From: Pseudomonas sp. S31
GTDB taxonomy: Bacteria; Pseudomonadota; Gammaproteobacteria; Pseudomonadales; Pseudomonadaceae
Direction of reading: 5' to 3'
NCBI RefSeq assembly: GCF_016648105.1
Contig: NZ_JACVVE010000039.1
Location: 1-53,237, forward strand
DNA: 53,237 nucleotides
The position numbers and the translations under genes are program-made. Below, piece by piece: positions 34,255 to 42,429 of this stretch (position 1 is the first letter of the stretch; every line of letters starts with the position of its first letter). The notes under the pieces are model-generated. The model was not told where the DNA came from. It made no database searches and saw only the letters and a list, made by a program, of their open reading frames with translations.

Positions 34255-37200
34255 ATGTCCGACGCCTTGTGGGCCGCGCGCGAAGGCGACGCGCTGATGC
34301 ACACCTCGATGCTCGCCGACATCGTCGGCGGTGTGCTGGAGATTGCCGCCACCGTGGCCATCGGCGCCCTGGCCACCGCTGCGGTGGCTGCGGCTTTCGG
34401 CCTGACCGTGGCCACCGGTGGGCTGGGCTGCTTCGTGCTCGGCGCGGTGGTCGGCCTGGTGGTGGGCGTGGTCATGGCCAAGACCGGGGCCGATACGGGC
34501 CTCAGTCGATTATGCGAGGGTATCGGCAACTTCCTGTTCCCGCCCTCGGTGCAGGCGACCATCGCCAGCGGCTCGTCGAATACCAAGACCAACGGCAAGC
34601 GCGCCGCCCGCGCCGCCGGCATCGTCACCGGGCCGCCCGCGCCACTGGAGCAGGCCGGCACCGAGGCTGGCGAGGCCAAGGAAGAGACCTTCCTCGACAT
34701 GGCCAAGGGCTTTTTCTCGCAGCTGTGGCGCCCGACCGTGGCCACGCCTGCGGCCAATACCCAGGAAGCCCCTGACGACAAGATCGCCTGCACCAAGCAC
34801 CCAGCGATGCCGCCGCAGTACCTGGCCGAGGGCTCCAGCAAGGTGCTGATCAACGGCCACCCGGCCTGCCGCAGCGGCGACCGCAGCACCTGCGAAGCGG
34901 TCATCGTCGATGGCGGGCTGGTATCGAACAACGTGCGCATCGGCGGCGAGCCGATCGTGGTGCGCGAGATTCGCAGCGGCAAGACCCCCGGCATCGGCCT
35001 TGCGGTGACGGCGTTGATGCTGCTGCGTGGGCGGGGTGGCAAGTTCTACAGCAAGTTTGGTTGCATGCTGGTGGGCGGGGTCAGCAGCTTCGTTACCGGG
35101 CAGGTCAGCAGTGCCCTCACCCAAGCCATGGCCGGTTCGCCGAACCCGGTGCATGCCGCGACCGGGGCGAAGATCCTCTGCGCCGAGGATGAGCTCGACT
35201 TCACCGTGTCGGCGAGCCTGCCGATGGTCTGGCAACGGTTCTACAACAGCCACGACGAGCGGGTCGATGGCCTGTTCGGCGCTGGCTGGAGCCTGCCCTA
35301 CGAAGTGTCGGTGCAAATCGAAGCGGGCGATCGCCTGGTGCTGATCGATGAGCAGGCGCGCCGGGTGGACATGGGCGTCATCCCCCTGGGCGATGCGGTG
35401 TTCAGCGTCGGTGAAGGGTTGAGCGTGCGCCGCGCACACAACGGCGAACTGCTGACCGAGAGCCGTGAGGGCGAGTATCGCCTGTTCCAGCCGACGCCAG
35501 GGCAGCCCGAGCGCCTGCGCCTGAGCCAGGTGGGCGATCGCAACGACAATCGGATCTTCCTCGACTACGACAGCCAGGGCCGTCTGTGCCGATTGCGCGA
35601 TACCTTTGACCAGGTCCGCGTGACACTCATCTACAGCGACCAGTGGCCCCGACGCGTAAGCCACGTGGACCACCAGGCAGCCGACGGCCACACGCGGCGC
35701 CTGGCCAGCTATCGCTACGACGCCAGCGGCGACCTGGCCCAGGTGCTGGACGGCGCAGGGCAAGTGTTGCGCAGCTTCGCCTACGACCCCGCCCGGCGCA
35801 TGATCGAACATCGTACCGGTAGCGGCCTGCACTGTTTCTACCAATGGGCCGAGCATGACGATGGCTGGCGCGTGGTGCGGCACTGGACCGATGCCGGCGA
35901 CAGCTACGCCTTCGAGTACGACGTCGCCGCCGGCATCACCCGGGTGACCGATAGCCTGGGCCGCGTAGCCGTACGCCAGTGGAACCAGCAATACCAGATC
36001 ACCGCCTATACCGATGCACTCGAGCGCACCTGGCGCTTCGAATGGAACGACGAGCGCCAACTGCTGGCGGCGAGCGACCCGATGGGAGGACGTTGGCAAT
36101 TCTTCTACGACGCGTCGGGCAACCTGGCCGAAACCCTCGACCCGCTGGGACGCAGTGAATCCACCGAGTGGCTGGAGCATTGGTCGCTGCCACGCTGCCA
36201 GACCGACCAAGCCGGCCAGCGCTGGGCCTTCGCCTACGACGCGCGCGGCAACTGCATCCGCGAGAGCGACCCGCTGGGCCAGCACACGTACTATCGCCAT
36301 GACGACCGGGGCAACCCCGTCGAGATCATCGAAGCCAACGGCAGCAGCCGGCAACTGCGTTGGAACGACCTCGGACTGCTGGTGGAACAGAAGGATTGCT
36401 CGGGCTACATCACCCGTCTGGGCTACGACCCATTGGGCCACCTGCAATCGATCACCGATGCCCAGGGCGAACGTACCGAATACCGCCATGACGGCAAGGG
36501 CCGCTTGCGCAGCGTGACCCTGCCCGATGGCCGCAGCGAGGCGTTCGAGCTCGATGGCAGCGGCCTGTTGCTCCGACACGTCGACACCGCAGGCCACGTC
36601 AGCCAGTACCGGCGTAACCGTCGCGGCCAACTTGAGCTGCGCGTCGACCCGCTGGGCCGGCAGGTGCGCTACCAGTACGACGGCTATGGTCGTCTGTTGG
36701 CCCTGTACAACGAAAATGGCGAGGCCTACCGTTTCGACTGGGATGCGGGCGACCGCCTGGTCGCCGAGCATGACCTCGACGGTAGCCTGCGGCGCTACCA
36801 GTACGACCCGTTGGACAACCTCGGCCAAGTGACCTTCGTGCCCGCGCCGGGCAGCGAGCAGGCGCCGATCATCCATCGAATGGAATACGACGCGGGCAGC
36901 CGGCTGCTGACCCGCCATACCGACGATGGACGCACCGACTACAGCAACGACCCGCTCGACAACGTGGTCGCCATTCGGCGTACGACACGCGATGGCCAGG
37001 TCGAAGAACTGGGCTTCGCCTTCGATGCGCTCGGCCAGTTGCTCGAAGAGCGCAGCATCGCCGGCAGCGTACAGTACCAATACGACCCGCAGGGCAACCT
37101 CACCCGCACCCGAACGCCCGACGGCCGCTGGATCAACCGCCTGTACTACGGCAGCGGCCACCTGCACCAAGTCAATCTCGATGGCCAGGTGGTCTGCGAT

Positions 37201-38613
37201 TTCGAGCGTGACCGCTTGCACCGCGAGACCCTGCGCGTGCAAGGCAACCTGGCCACGCAACGCCAGTACGACCGCGCCGGACGCCTGCGTGCCCTGCTCC
37301 GTCGGCCGGCAGCGCAGCCCAGCCAACTGCCGGCGCCAAGCCAGCAGCGCTACCAGTTCGACGCAGCCGATCTGCTGGCGATGCGCGAAGTGCAACACCC
37401 CGGCATGGGCTATCTGCAGGCGTTCCAGCATGATGGGAGCGGCCAGGTGCTCGGCCGCCAGGACAGCCCCAGCGGCCAGCGCGAAGCGTTCCGCTACGAC
37501 CCGGCAGGCAACCTGCTCGACCCGGCGAGCGCGGGCGCAGGCCTGGTCAGGCACAACCGCCTGCTGACCTTCGAGGACAAGCGCTACCGCTACGACGGCT
37601 TCGGTCGCCTGGTGGAAAAGCGCAGCCGCCGACGCGGCACCCAGCTGTTCCACTACGACGCCGACCACCGCCTGGTACAGGTGCGTAACCTGCAACCTGG
37701 GCGGGAACGCATCGTCGACATGCGCTACGACCCGATGGGCCGGCGTACCGAGAAAATCGAATCGACGCTCGACGGCCAGGTGGTCTGCCGTACTCGTTTC
37801 AGCTGGAGCGGCCTGCGATTGCTCGGGGAGCAACGCGATGGCCTGTCGACGCTGTACCTCTATGAAGACGATGGCCACGAACCGCTGGCCCGTGTCGATG
37901 GCCAGGGCGCACATCAGCAACTGCGCCATTACCACAACGACCTCAACGGGCTGCCTGAACAACTGACCGACGACCAGGGCCAGGTGCTGTGGTCGGCGCG
38001 CTACCTGACTTGGGGCGCCAGCTGGGAGGAACAGCGCACTCCAGAGCTGGTCGAGGATCAGAACCTGCGCTTCCAGGGCCAGTACCTGGACCGCGAAACA
38101 GGTTTGCACTACAACCTGTTCCGCTTCTACGACCCGGATATCGGGCGCTTCACCCAGCCTGATCCGATCGGCTTGGCCGGTGGTTTGAACCTGTATGCCT
38201 ATGCGCCCAACCCATTTACCTGGATCGATCCGTGGGGGTTGCTCAAGGAGGGGGAGACTGCGGGGTATGGTGCCAAAGCGCACCGGGGCGATGGCTTGGA
38301 AGCCCATGAGATCCTGCGGAACAAATTCCTCCAGGACATCGGTCTCGCACCGAAAAAACGCCGGATGCGCGGCAACCCATCCATAGCGTTGACGCCCGAG
38401 CATCATGATCAGGTACATGCCGCTGAAAACCGCTTGCGCAAAGGGATGGGCATCAAGCACAACCAGATGCTCAAGAGCGGCAGGCTGGAAATTCGCTTGA
38501 TGTCCAAAGCCATCTACCAATCGCTGGTCAAGGACGGGCATGTCACAATCCAGCAACTCAGAACCGCCCGGCGCTACGCCAGGTCGTTCGCCAAAGCCAA
38601 AGGATGTTACTAG
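34255..38613 (+). CDS. PAAR-Rhs polymorphic toxin, T6SS effector
   Basis: 1452 residues. Order: prePAAR motif AAREGDALMH (7-16, matching AARxxDxxxH); first membrane region (about 22-67); PAAR domain (about 178-232, HPAMPP and VLINGHPACRSGD); second membrane region (about 245-290); a long Rhs/YD shell (about 295-1290, repeated YDxxGxL units); core end GRFTQPDPIGLAGGLNLYAYAPNP and DPWGL, where Rhs proteins cut themselves; then a 123-residue toxin tip (1330-1452). Two membrane regions fit class II prePAAR effectors. The tip has AHEILRN (1350-1356), NPSIAL and TPEHHDQVH (1380-1388), followed by a basic tail. The histidine layout recalls HNH/EndoVII-type nucleases, but I cannot name the family. 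The tip looks less GC-rich than the shell. Confidence 0.92.
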   Translation: MSDALWAAREGDALMHTSMLADIVGGVLEIAATVAIGALATAAVAAAFGLTVATGGLGCFVLGAVVGLVVGVVMAKTGADTGLSRLCEGIGNFLFPPSVQATIASGSSNTKTNGKRAARAAGIVTGPPAPLEQAGTEAGEAKEETFLDMAKGFFSQLWRPTVATPAANTQEAPDDKIACTKHPAMPPQYLAEGSSKVLINGHPACRSGDRSTCEAVIVDGGLVSNNVRIGGEPIVVREIRSGKTPGIGLAVTALMLLRGRGGKFYSKFGCMLVGGVSSFVTGQVSSALTQAMAGSPNPVHAATGAKILCAEDELDFTVSASLPMVWQRFYNSHDERVDGLFGAGWSLPYEVSVQIEAGDRLVLIDEQARRVDMGVIPLGDAVFSVGEGLSVRRAHNGELLTESREGEYRLFQPTPGQPERLRLSQVGDRNDNRIFLDYDSQGRLCRLRDTFDQVRVTLIYSDQWPRRVSHVDHQAADGHTRRLASYRYDASGDLAQVLDGAGQVLRSFAYDPARRMIEHRTGSGLHCFYQWAEHDDGWRVVRHWTDAGDSYAFEYDVAAGITRVTDSLGRVAVRQWNQQYQITAYTDALERTWRFEWNDERQLLAASDPMGGRWQFFYDASGNLAETLDPLGRSESTEWLEHWSLPRCQTDQAGQRWAFAYDARGNCIRESDPLGQHTYYRHDDRGNPVEIIEANGSSRQLRWNDLGLLVEQKDCSGYITRLGYDPLGHLQSITDAQGERTEYRHDGKGRLRSVTLPDGRSEAFELDGSGLLLRHVDTAGHVSQYRRNRRGQLELRVDPLGRQVRYQYDGYGRLLALYNENGEAYRFDWDAGDRLVAEHDLDGSLRRYQYDPLDNLGQVTFVPAPGSEQAPIIHRMEYDAGSRLLTRHTDDGRTDYSNDPLDNVVAIRRTTRDGQVEELGFAFDALGQLLEERSIAGSVQYQYDPQGNLTRTRTPDGRWINRLYYGSGHLHQVNLDGQVVCDFERDRLHRETLRVQGNLATQRQYDRAGRLRALLRRPAAQPSQLPAPSQQRYQFDAADLLAMREVQHPGMGYLQAFQHDGSGQVLGRQDSPSGQREAFRYDPAGNLLDPASAGAGLVRHNRLLTFEDKRYRYDGFGRLVEKRSRRRGTQLFHYDADHRLVQVRNLQPGRERIVDMRYDPMGRRTEKIESTLDGQVVCRTRFSWSGLRLLGEQRDGLSTLYLYEDDGHEPLARVDGQGAHQQLRHYHNDLNGLPEQLTDDQGQVLWSARYLTWGASWEEQRTPELVEDQNLRFQGQYLDRETGLHYNLFRFYDPDIGRFTQPDPIGLAGGLNLYAYAPNPFTWIDPWGLLKEGETAGYGAKAHRGDGLEAHEILRNKFLQDIGLAPKKRRMRGNPSIALTPEHHDQVHAAENRLRKGMGIKHNQMLKSGRLEIRLMSKAIYQSLVKDGHVTIQQLRTARRYARSFAKAKGCY
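38598..38613 (+). repeat. 16-nt rhs 3' end, first copy of a direct repeat
   Basis: CAAAGGATGTTACTAG forms the last rhs codons and stop. The same 16 bases occur at 39812-39827, right before the second A gene, where they no longer belong to an rhs gene. Similarity continues on into both A genes. The pair marks the boundary of a duplication. Confidence 0.85.
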
Positions 38614-38615
38614 CC

Positions 38616-39278
38616 ATGCAGAAAATCGTGCTTTCAACACAGGATCACGGCTTTGGCCAAATAGGTGGAGGGGCGTTTCTCAAAGACCTTTCACTGTGGC
38701 CGACCAGCCCAGAGAACGGCGAGCTGATGACGCCGCTTCTGACCCTGACCGAGCGCTTCCGCCCGGCGAAATTGCTTCCGCCAGGTATGGCCATCACAGT
38801 GTTCATTGCAGCACGACAGCAGCGAGACGGGGACTTCAGCCACAACTTGCAGCGTCGCTATACAGTCAACCAACCCTCGGAGCTACAGGAAGTCATGAAG
38901 AACGGGTACGCCCGAGTGATTCTTCACGAACTGGCCGAGAAATCGATCCTGCCCAGCGATCACCCCTTGCTGTTGCTGAGTGCGTTCATCGACTTCGAAG
39001 AAATGAGCGATGAGGAACTGCAAGAGGAGCACGCCGATGAGGACAGTGGCATCGACTTGAGCAAGCCAAGTGGCCGACCGGGTTGGCTGCAAGACCCGAT
39101 CTATCCTCCGGATCGCTACATGTTCCTGATGCAACTCGTGGACGGCGATGTGGCCGAAGCCAGCCCGCAGCATGAGGGTTTGCTTGCTGAGGGTATAGGC
39201 TATGTCTTTCTGGACATGCGAGCGCGGCGTGGCAAAGAGGGGGACGAGGCCGGTTTGTTCTTTGTTCAGTACGCTTGA
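38616..39278 (+). CDS. Candidate immunity protein A1 (YwqG/DUF1963-like)
   Basis: 220 residues, starting two bases after the rhs stop, the place where an Rhs immunity gene is expected. Features: GFGQIGGGAFLKDLSLWP, MTPLLTLTERF, a long acidic stretch (DFEEMSDEELQEEHADEDSG), GWLQDPIYPP and a closing GDEAGLFFVQY. The GG...WP...M.PLL and final GD.G..FF pattern resembles the YwqG/DUF1963 fold, known from immunity genes of polymorphic toxins; this match is by eye. It is probably the cognate antitoxin for the current Rhs tip. A close copy (A2) and a diverged copy (A3) follow. Confidence 0.75.
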   Translation: MQKIVLSTQDHGFGQIGGGAFLKDLSLWPTSPENGELMTPLLTLTERFRPAKLLPPGMAITVFIAARQQRDGDFSHNLQRRYTVNQPSELQEVMKNGYARVILHELAEKSILPSDHPLLLLSAFIDFEEMSDEELQEEHADEDSGIDLSKPSGRPGWLQDPIYPPDRYMFLMQLVDGDVAEASPQHEGLLAEGIGYVFLDMRARRGKEGDEAGLFFVQYA

Positions 39279-39298
39279 ATGAGTGCAGTCTTATCGCA

Positions 39299-39808
39299 GT
39301 GCTTATAGGCAACAAACGAACCTTGGCAATCGAATACCGCGTGAGCAACCCGGTATCGATGACCGCCCACGCCCGCTTCTGGTTCGAGAACCAACCACTG
39401 GGGAGTCTGGAAGACCTGGTCTATCTGGATGGATACGTGTTGGGCTGCTTACTCGACCTAGAGCATAAACCTCTTCTGACAGCGCGCTACCAGAACAAGG
39501 ACGTTCAGCAGATGTTCAGCGCCCTGGAGCAGGATCTGGAGTCCTGGGAGGAAGACGATGACTTCAGCGAGGACGCTAGCCCCTACTTGCTTACCTGTGG
39601 GACATTGTTCGATTGCTATTCGGTGTTTGCATATCGGATGGACGACACAGTCGGCCAGATCATGTGGCGGATCAAGGGCGAGGAGGAAAACCTGCCCTTC
39701 CAGGATCTAAAAAACGCATCTCGAGACATACACTTCGCCACATTCAGCTACGCCGAGCTCGCTGCACTGATCGCCGAACTCAAGGCAGTACTGGCTGGCG
39801 GCCAATGA
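39299..39808 (+). CDS. Candidate immunity protein B1 (possibly Imm42-like)
   Basis: 169 residues from GTG at 39299, chosen because the paralogue B2 has ATG at the matching place (MxIGNKRTLAIEYRV). It overlaps nothing, lying 20 bp after A1. Features: FWFENQPLGSLEDLVYLDGYVLG, an acidic middle (ESWEEDDDFSEDAS), and a C-terminal FATFSYAELAALIAELKAVL. The opening resembles the Imm42 group of predicted immunity proteins as I remember it; confidence in the family is low. It sits between two A-type genes, so a second immunity specificity is plausible. Confidence 0.65.
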   Translation: MLIGNKRTLAIEYRVSNPVSMTAHARFWFENQPLGSLEDLVYLDGYVLGCLLDLEHKPLLTARYQNKDVQQMFSALEQDLESWEEDDDFSEDASPYLLTCGTLFDCYSVFAYRMDDTVGQIMWRIKGEEENLPFQDLKNASRDIHFATFSYAELAALIAELKAVLAGGQ

Positions 39809-39811
39809 AAG

Positions 39812-39827
39812 CAAAGGATGTTACTAG
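39812..39827 (+). repeat. Displaced copy of the rhs 3' end before gene A2
   Basis: Identical 16 bases to 38598-38613 (the last rhs codons plus stop TAG), now lying between B1 and A2 with no rhs sequence ahead of it. It is a duplication scar: the A2 copy carried the tip of an rhs C-terminus with it. Confidence 0.85.
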
Positions 39828-39829
39828 GC

Positions 39830-40492
39830 ATGCAGAAAATCGTGCTCTCACAACAGGACCAGGGCTTTGGCCAGATCGGCGGAGGCGCTTTCCTCAAGAA
39901 CTTGTCACTGTGGCCCGTCAGCCCGGAAAACGGTGAACTGATGACGCCGTTGCTGACCCTCACCGAGCGCTTCCGCCCCGCAAGATTGCTACCTCCAGGC
40001 ATGGCTATCACGGTATTCATCGCGGCACGGCAACAACGAGACGGCGACTTCAGCCACAATCTGCAGCGCCGCTATACAGTCAATCAACCCTCGGAGCTTC
40101 AGGAGGTCATGAAGAACGGCTACGCCCGTGTGATTCTTCACGAGCTGGCCGAGAAACCGCTGCTCCCCAGCGATCATCCACTGCTGTTGCAAAGTGCGTT
40201 CATCGACTTCGAGGAAATGACCGACGAAGAACTGGAGGACGAGCACGCCGACGAGGACAGAGGTATCGATCTGAGCAAACCAAGCGGCCGACCAGGCTGG
40301 CTGCAAGACGCGATCTATCCACCAACGCGTTACACATTCCTGATGCAATTGGCAGATGGCGACGTGGCCGAAGCCAGCCCGCAACACGAAGGACTGCTGG
40401 CCGAGGGTATTGGTTATGTGTTCCTCGACAGGCAGGCTGTGCGCGGGAAGGAAGGTGACGAGGCCGGGTATTTTTTCATCCAGTTCACATGA
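39830..40492 (+). CDS. Candidate immunity protein A2, close paralogue of A1
   Basis: 220 residues, same length as A1 and collinear over the whole protein; I count about 25 differences. They are scattered, with clusters near 130-150 and in the last 20 residues (A2 ends GDEAGYFFIQFT where A1 ends GDEAGLFFVQYA). Same YwqG-like features. The 16-nt rhs end lies just upstream. A2 may protect against an earlier variant of the Rhs tip. It is intact and looks expressed from the same transcript. Confidence 0.72.
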   Translation: MQKIVLSQQDQGFGQIGGGAFLKNLSLWPVSPENGELMTPLLTLTERFRPARLLPPGMAITVFIAARQQRDGDFSHNLQRRYTVNQPSELQEVMKNGYARVILHELAEKPLLPSDHPLLLQSAFIDFEEMTDEELEDEHADEDRGIDLSKPSGRPGWLQDAIYPPTRYTFLMQLADGDVAEASPQHEGLLAEGIGYVFLDRQAVRGKEGDEAGYFFIQFT

Positions 40493-40551
40493 CGGCACGC
40501 CAAAGTGCCTAGCAATTAGCCAGATCGTACGCAAAGGACAAAGGGGGCGAC

Positions 40552-41214
40552 GTGAGCTCAATGAAATTGGTGTTCACCGAGTTCGACAAAGGCTTCGGTC
40601 AGGTGGGGGGTAGCGTTCGCATGGACGATCCCAGTTTGTGGCCTCTGGCACCGGATACGCAGGAGCCGATGACCCCGCTGTGTACGATTACGGAAGATTT
40701 CCTACCGGCCGCGGTCTTCCCGGCGGGGATGGCAGCCACGGTTTTCATCACTGCCCGCAAACGCGACGGCTATTTCAACCAGTCGGTCATCGGGCGCTAC
40801 ACCGTCCATGATGAAGCAGAACTACCCAATATTCATAATGGCTTTGCACGAGTCATTCTCCACCGGTTGACCGAACAGGAACTGCCGGCCCCGACCGGAA
40901 CGCTCCTGCTGGAGCGTCGTTACATCGACTTCGAGCCGATGACCGACGAGGAATTCGAAGAAGAATATGCCGACGAAGATGCCGGTCTGGGCATCAGCAA
41001 GCAGCTGGGGCGAGCGAGTTGGATGCAAGATCCGATCTATCTTTCAAGCCGCTACGTGTTGCTCCTGCAACTGACCGACTACGATATCAGTCGATGGGCC
41101 CCGGAACACGAGGGCATTTTCCTGGATGGCGTTGGTTTCGTGTTTCTGGACAAGCAGGCGCGTCGTAAAAAACAAGGCGACGAGGCTGGTCTGTTCTTTG
41201 TTCAGTACGCCTGA
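40552..41214 (+). CDS. Candidate immunity protein A3, diverged paralogue of A1/A2
   Basis: 220 residues from GTG at 40552 (AGGGGG five bases upstream); ATG at 40561 gives 217 residues and aligns better with A1. It shares the plan GFGQVGGSVRMDDPSLWP, MTPLCTITEDF, DFEPMTDEEFEEEYADEDAG, WMQDPIY and the exact ending GDEAGLFFVQYA of A1, but differs widely between. The identical end and the following B-type gene suggest A3-B2 was once a pair like A1-B1. Confidence 0.7.
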   Translation: MSSMKLVFTEFDKGFGQVGGSVRMDDPSLWPLAPDTQEPMTPLCTITEDFLPAAVFPAGMAATVFITARKRDGYFNQSVIGRYTVHDEAELPNIHNGFARVILHRLTEQELPAPTGTLLLERRYIDFEPMTDEEFEEEYADEDAGLGISKQLGRASWMQDPIYLSSRYVLLLQLTDYDISRWAPEHEGIFLDGVGFVFLDKQARRKKQGDEAGLFFVQYA

Positions 41215-41233
41215 CTCGGCGCAGGCTCACGCA

Positions 41234-41473
41234 ATGGTGATAGGCAACAAACGAACCCTGGCAATCGAATACCGCGTGAACAACCCGGTATCGATGACCG
41301 CCCAGGCCCGCTTCTGGTTCGAGAACCAACCATTGGGGAGTCTGGAAAACCTGCCCTTCCAGGATCTAAAAAACGCATCTCGAGACATACACTTCGCCAC
41401 ATTCAGCTACGCCGAGCTCGCTGCGCTGATCACCGAACTGAAGGCAGTGCTGGCTGGCGGCCACGGTCATTGA
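41234..41473 (+). CDS. B2, paralogue of B1 with a 276-bp in-frame deletion
   Basis: 79 residues. The first ~38 (MVIGNKRTLAIEYRV ... QPLGSLE) and last ~40 (NLPFQDLKNASRDIHFATF ...) match B1 almost exactly, but the middle 92 codons are missing. In B1 the missing part is bounded by GGAAGACCTG (39409-39418) and GGAAAACCTG (39685-39694), so the loss looks like slippage between near-identical 10-mers. The acidic middle is gone, so immunity function is unlikely. It could equally be called a pseudogene. It ends with GHGH where B1 ends GQ. Confidence 0.65.
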   Translation: MVIGNKRTLAIEYRVNNPVSMTAQARFWFENQPLGSLENLPFQDLKNASRDIHFATFSYAELAALITELKAVLAGGHGH

Positions 41474-41518
41474 CTACCGCCATCAGGCTGCTCATACATC
41501 TGGGGGCTGCTGCGCCGC

Positions 41519-41540
41519 GATGGGCCGCAAAGCGGCCCCA
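41519..41540. terminator. GC-rich hairpin between the immunity array and the IclR gene
   Basis: GGGCCGC-AAA-GCGGCCC (41522-41538), extended by ATG/CAT outside, forms a strong stem-loop between two convergent genes. It lacks a clear U-run on either strand, so it may be a weak bidirectional terminator or simply an mRNA-end structure. Confidence 0.4.
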
Positions 41541-41564
41541 TACCCACACCACAGGATCCACGGT

Positions 41565-42368
41565 TCACCCTAAAGACTTGAACCCCAACTCCGCCGACAA
41601 CCGCCCCGTCACCGCCTTGATCACCGGCACCAGCTCGCGCATCTTCTGCTCGGGCATGTACGGCACCGTGCTGGCCACGCTGATGCCGGCGACAATGCCC
41701 CCGCTGGCGTCGCGGATCGGCGCCGCCACGCAGCGGATCGATGGTTCGTTGTCTTCCAGGTCGAAGGCATAGCCGCCCGCCACGTACTCGACCATGCGCT
41801 GCTCGAACTGCGCCCAGCTCTGTTCGCTGTGGTGTGGCCAGAATGTGCTCTTGCCGCCTACTGGCAGGCTGGTCTCGTACAGGCGCTGCCACTGGGCCGG
41901 GCTGTCGTCGAGCATCAGCGCCTTGCCGATGCCGGTGCGCGCCAGCGGCATGCGATGGCCGACCCGCGAACGCATCTCCGGGCCGTTGCGTCCCGGGGTC
42001 TTGTGCAGGTAGAGCACCTCGTCGCCTTCGCGGATGGCCAGGTGGATGGTGTCGCCGGTCAGCGCCGACAACTCGTCGAGGTACGGCCCGGCGAGGGTCA
42101 CCAAGGGCAGTTCCTCGCGGGCCTGGAAGCCCAGTTCGATCAGCTTCGGCCCGAGCAGGTAGCCCACCTGCGGCAGCACCCGCAGGTAGCGCTCGTCGAC
42201 CAGGCAACTGACCAGGCGATGGGTGGTGCTGCGGGTGGTGCCGATCGCCTGGGCGATCTCCTTCAGGTCGCGGGCGCCAGCGGCCACCGCCTGCACCACG
42301 GCCAGGCCGCGTAGCAGGGTCTGGGTGCCGGTCGGCGCGGCAGCGGGTTTCGAAGCATCTTCCTGCAT
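41565..42368 (-). CDS. IclR-family regulator of the D-galactonate operon
   Basis: 267 residues from ATG at 42368. The N-terminal winged helix (GTQTLLRGLAVVQAVAAGARDLKEIAQ, then GTTRSTTHRLVSCLVDERYL) is followed by the IclR effector-binding domain (about 90-260, with HLAIREGDEVLYLHKTPG and GKALML, and GGIVAGISVASTVPYMPE). It is the last gene of the dgo cluster, 61 bp after the transporter, and is the likely local regulator; in E. coli dgoR is instead a GntR protein. Ligand (galactonate or KDPGal) is inferred from context. Confidence 0.85.
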   Translation of the reverse strand: MQEDASKPAAAPTGTQTLLRGLAVVQAVAAGARDLKEIAQAIGTTRSTTHRLVSCLVDERYLRVLPQVGYLLGPKLIELGFQAREELPLVTLAGPYLDELSALTGDTIHLAIREGDEVLYLHKTPGRNGPEMRSRVGHRMPLARTGIGKALMLDDSPAQWQRLYETSLPVGGKSTFWPHHSEQSWAQFEQRMVEYVAGGYAFDLEDNEPSIRCVAAPIRDASGGIVAGISVASTVPYMPEQKMRELVPVIKAVTGRLSAELGFKSLG

Positions 42369-42429
42369 GGGCAGCCTTAAACCGTTGAACGAGTGAGCAG
42401 GCGCCATTATGTTCGCCCGCGTGGGGCGA

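Noticed and set aside
35300..38200. Repeated short units that could suggest a CRISPR or satellite array
   Set aside because: They are protein-level YD repeats of the Rhs shell; the DNA units are diverged and not regularly spaced.
34510..38640. A 1376-codon open frame antisense to the rhs gene
   Set aside because: The Rhs protein on the other strand has clear PAAR and YD repeats; the antisense frame is open only because of codon bias.
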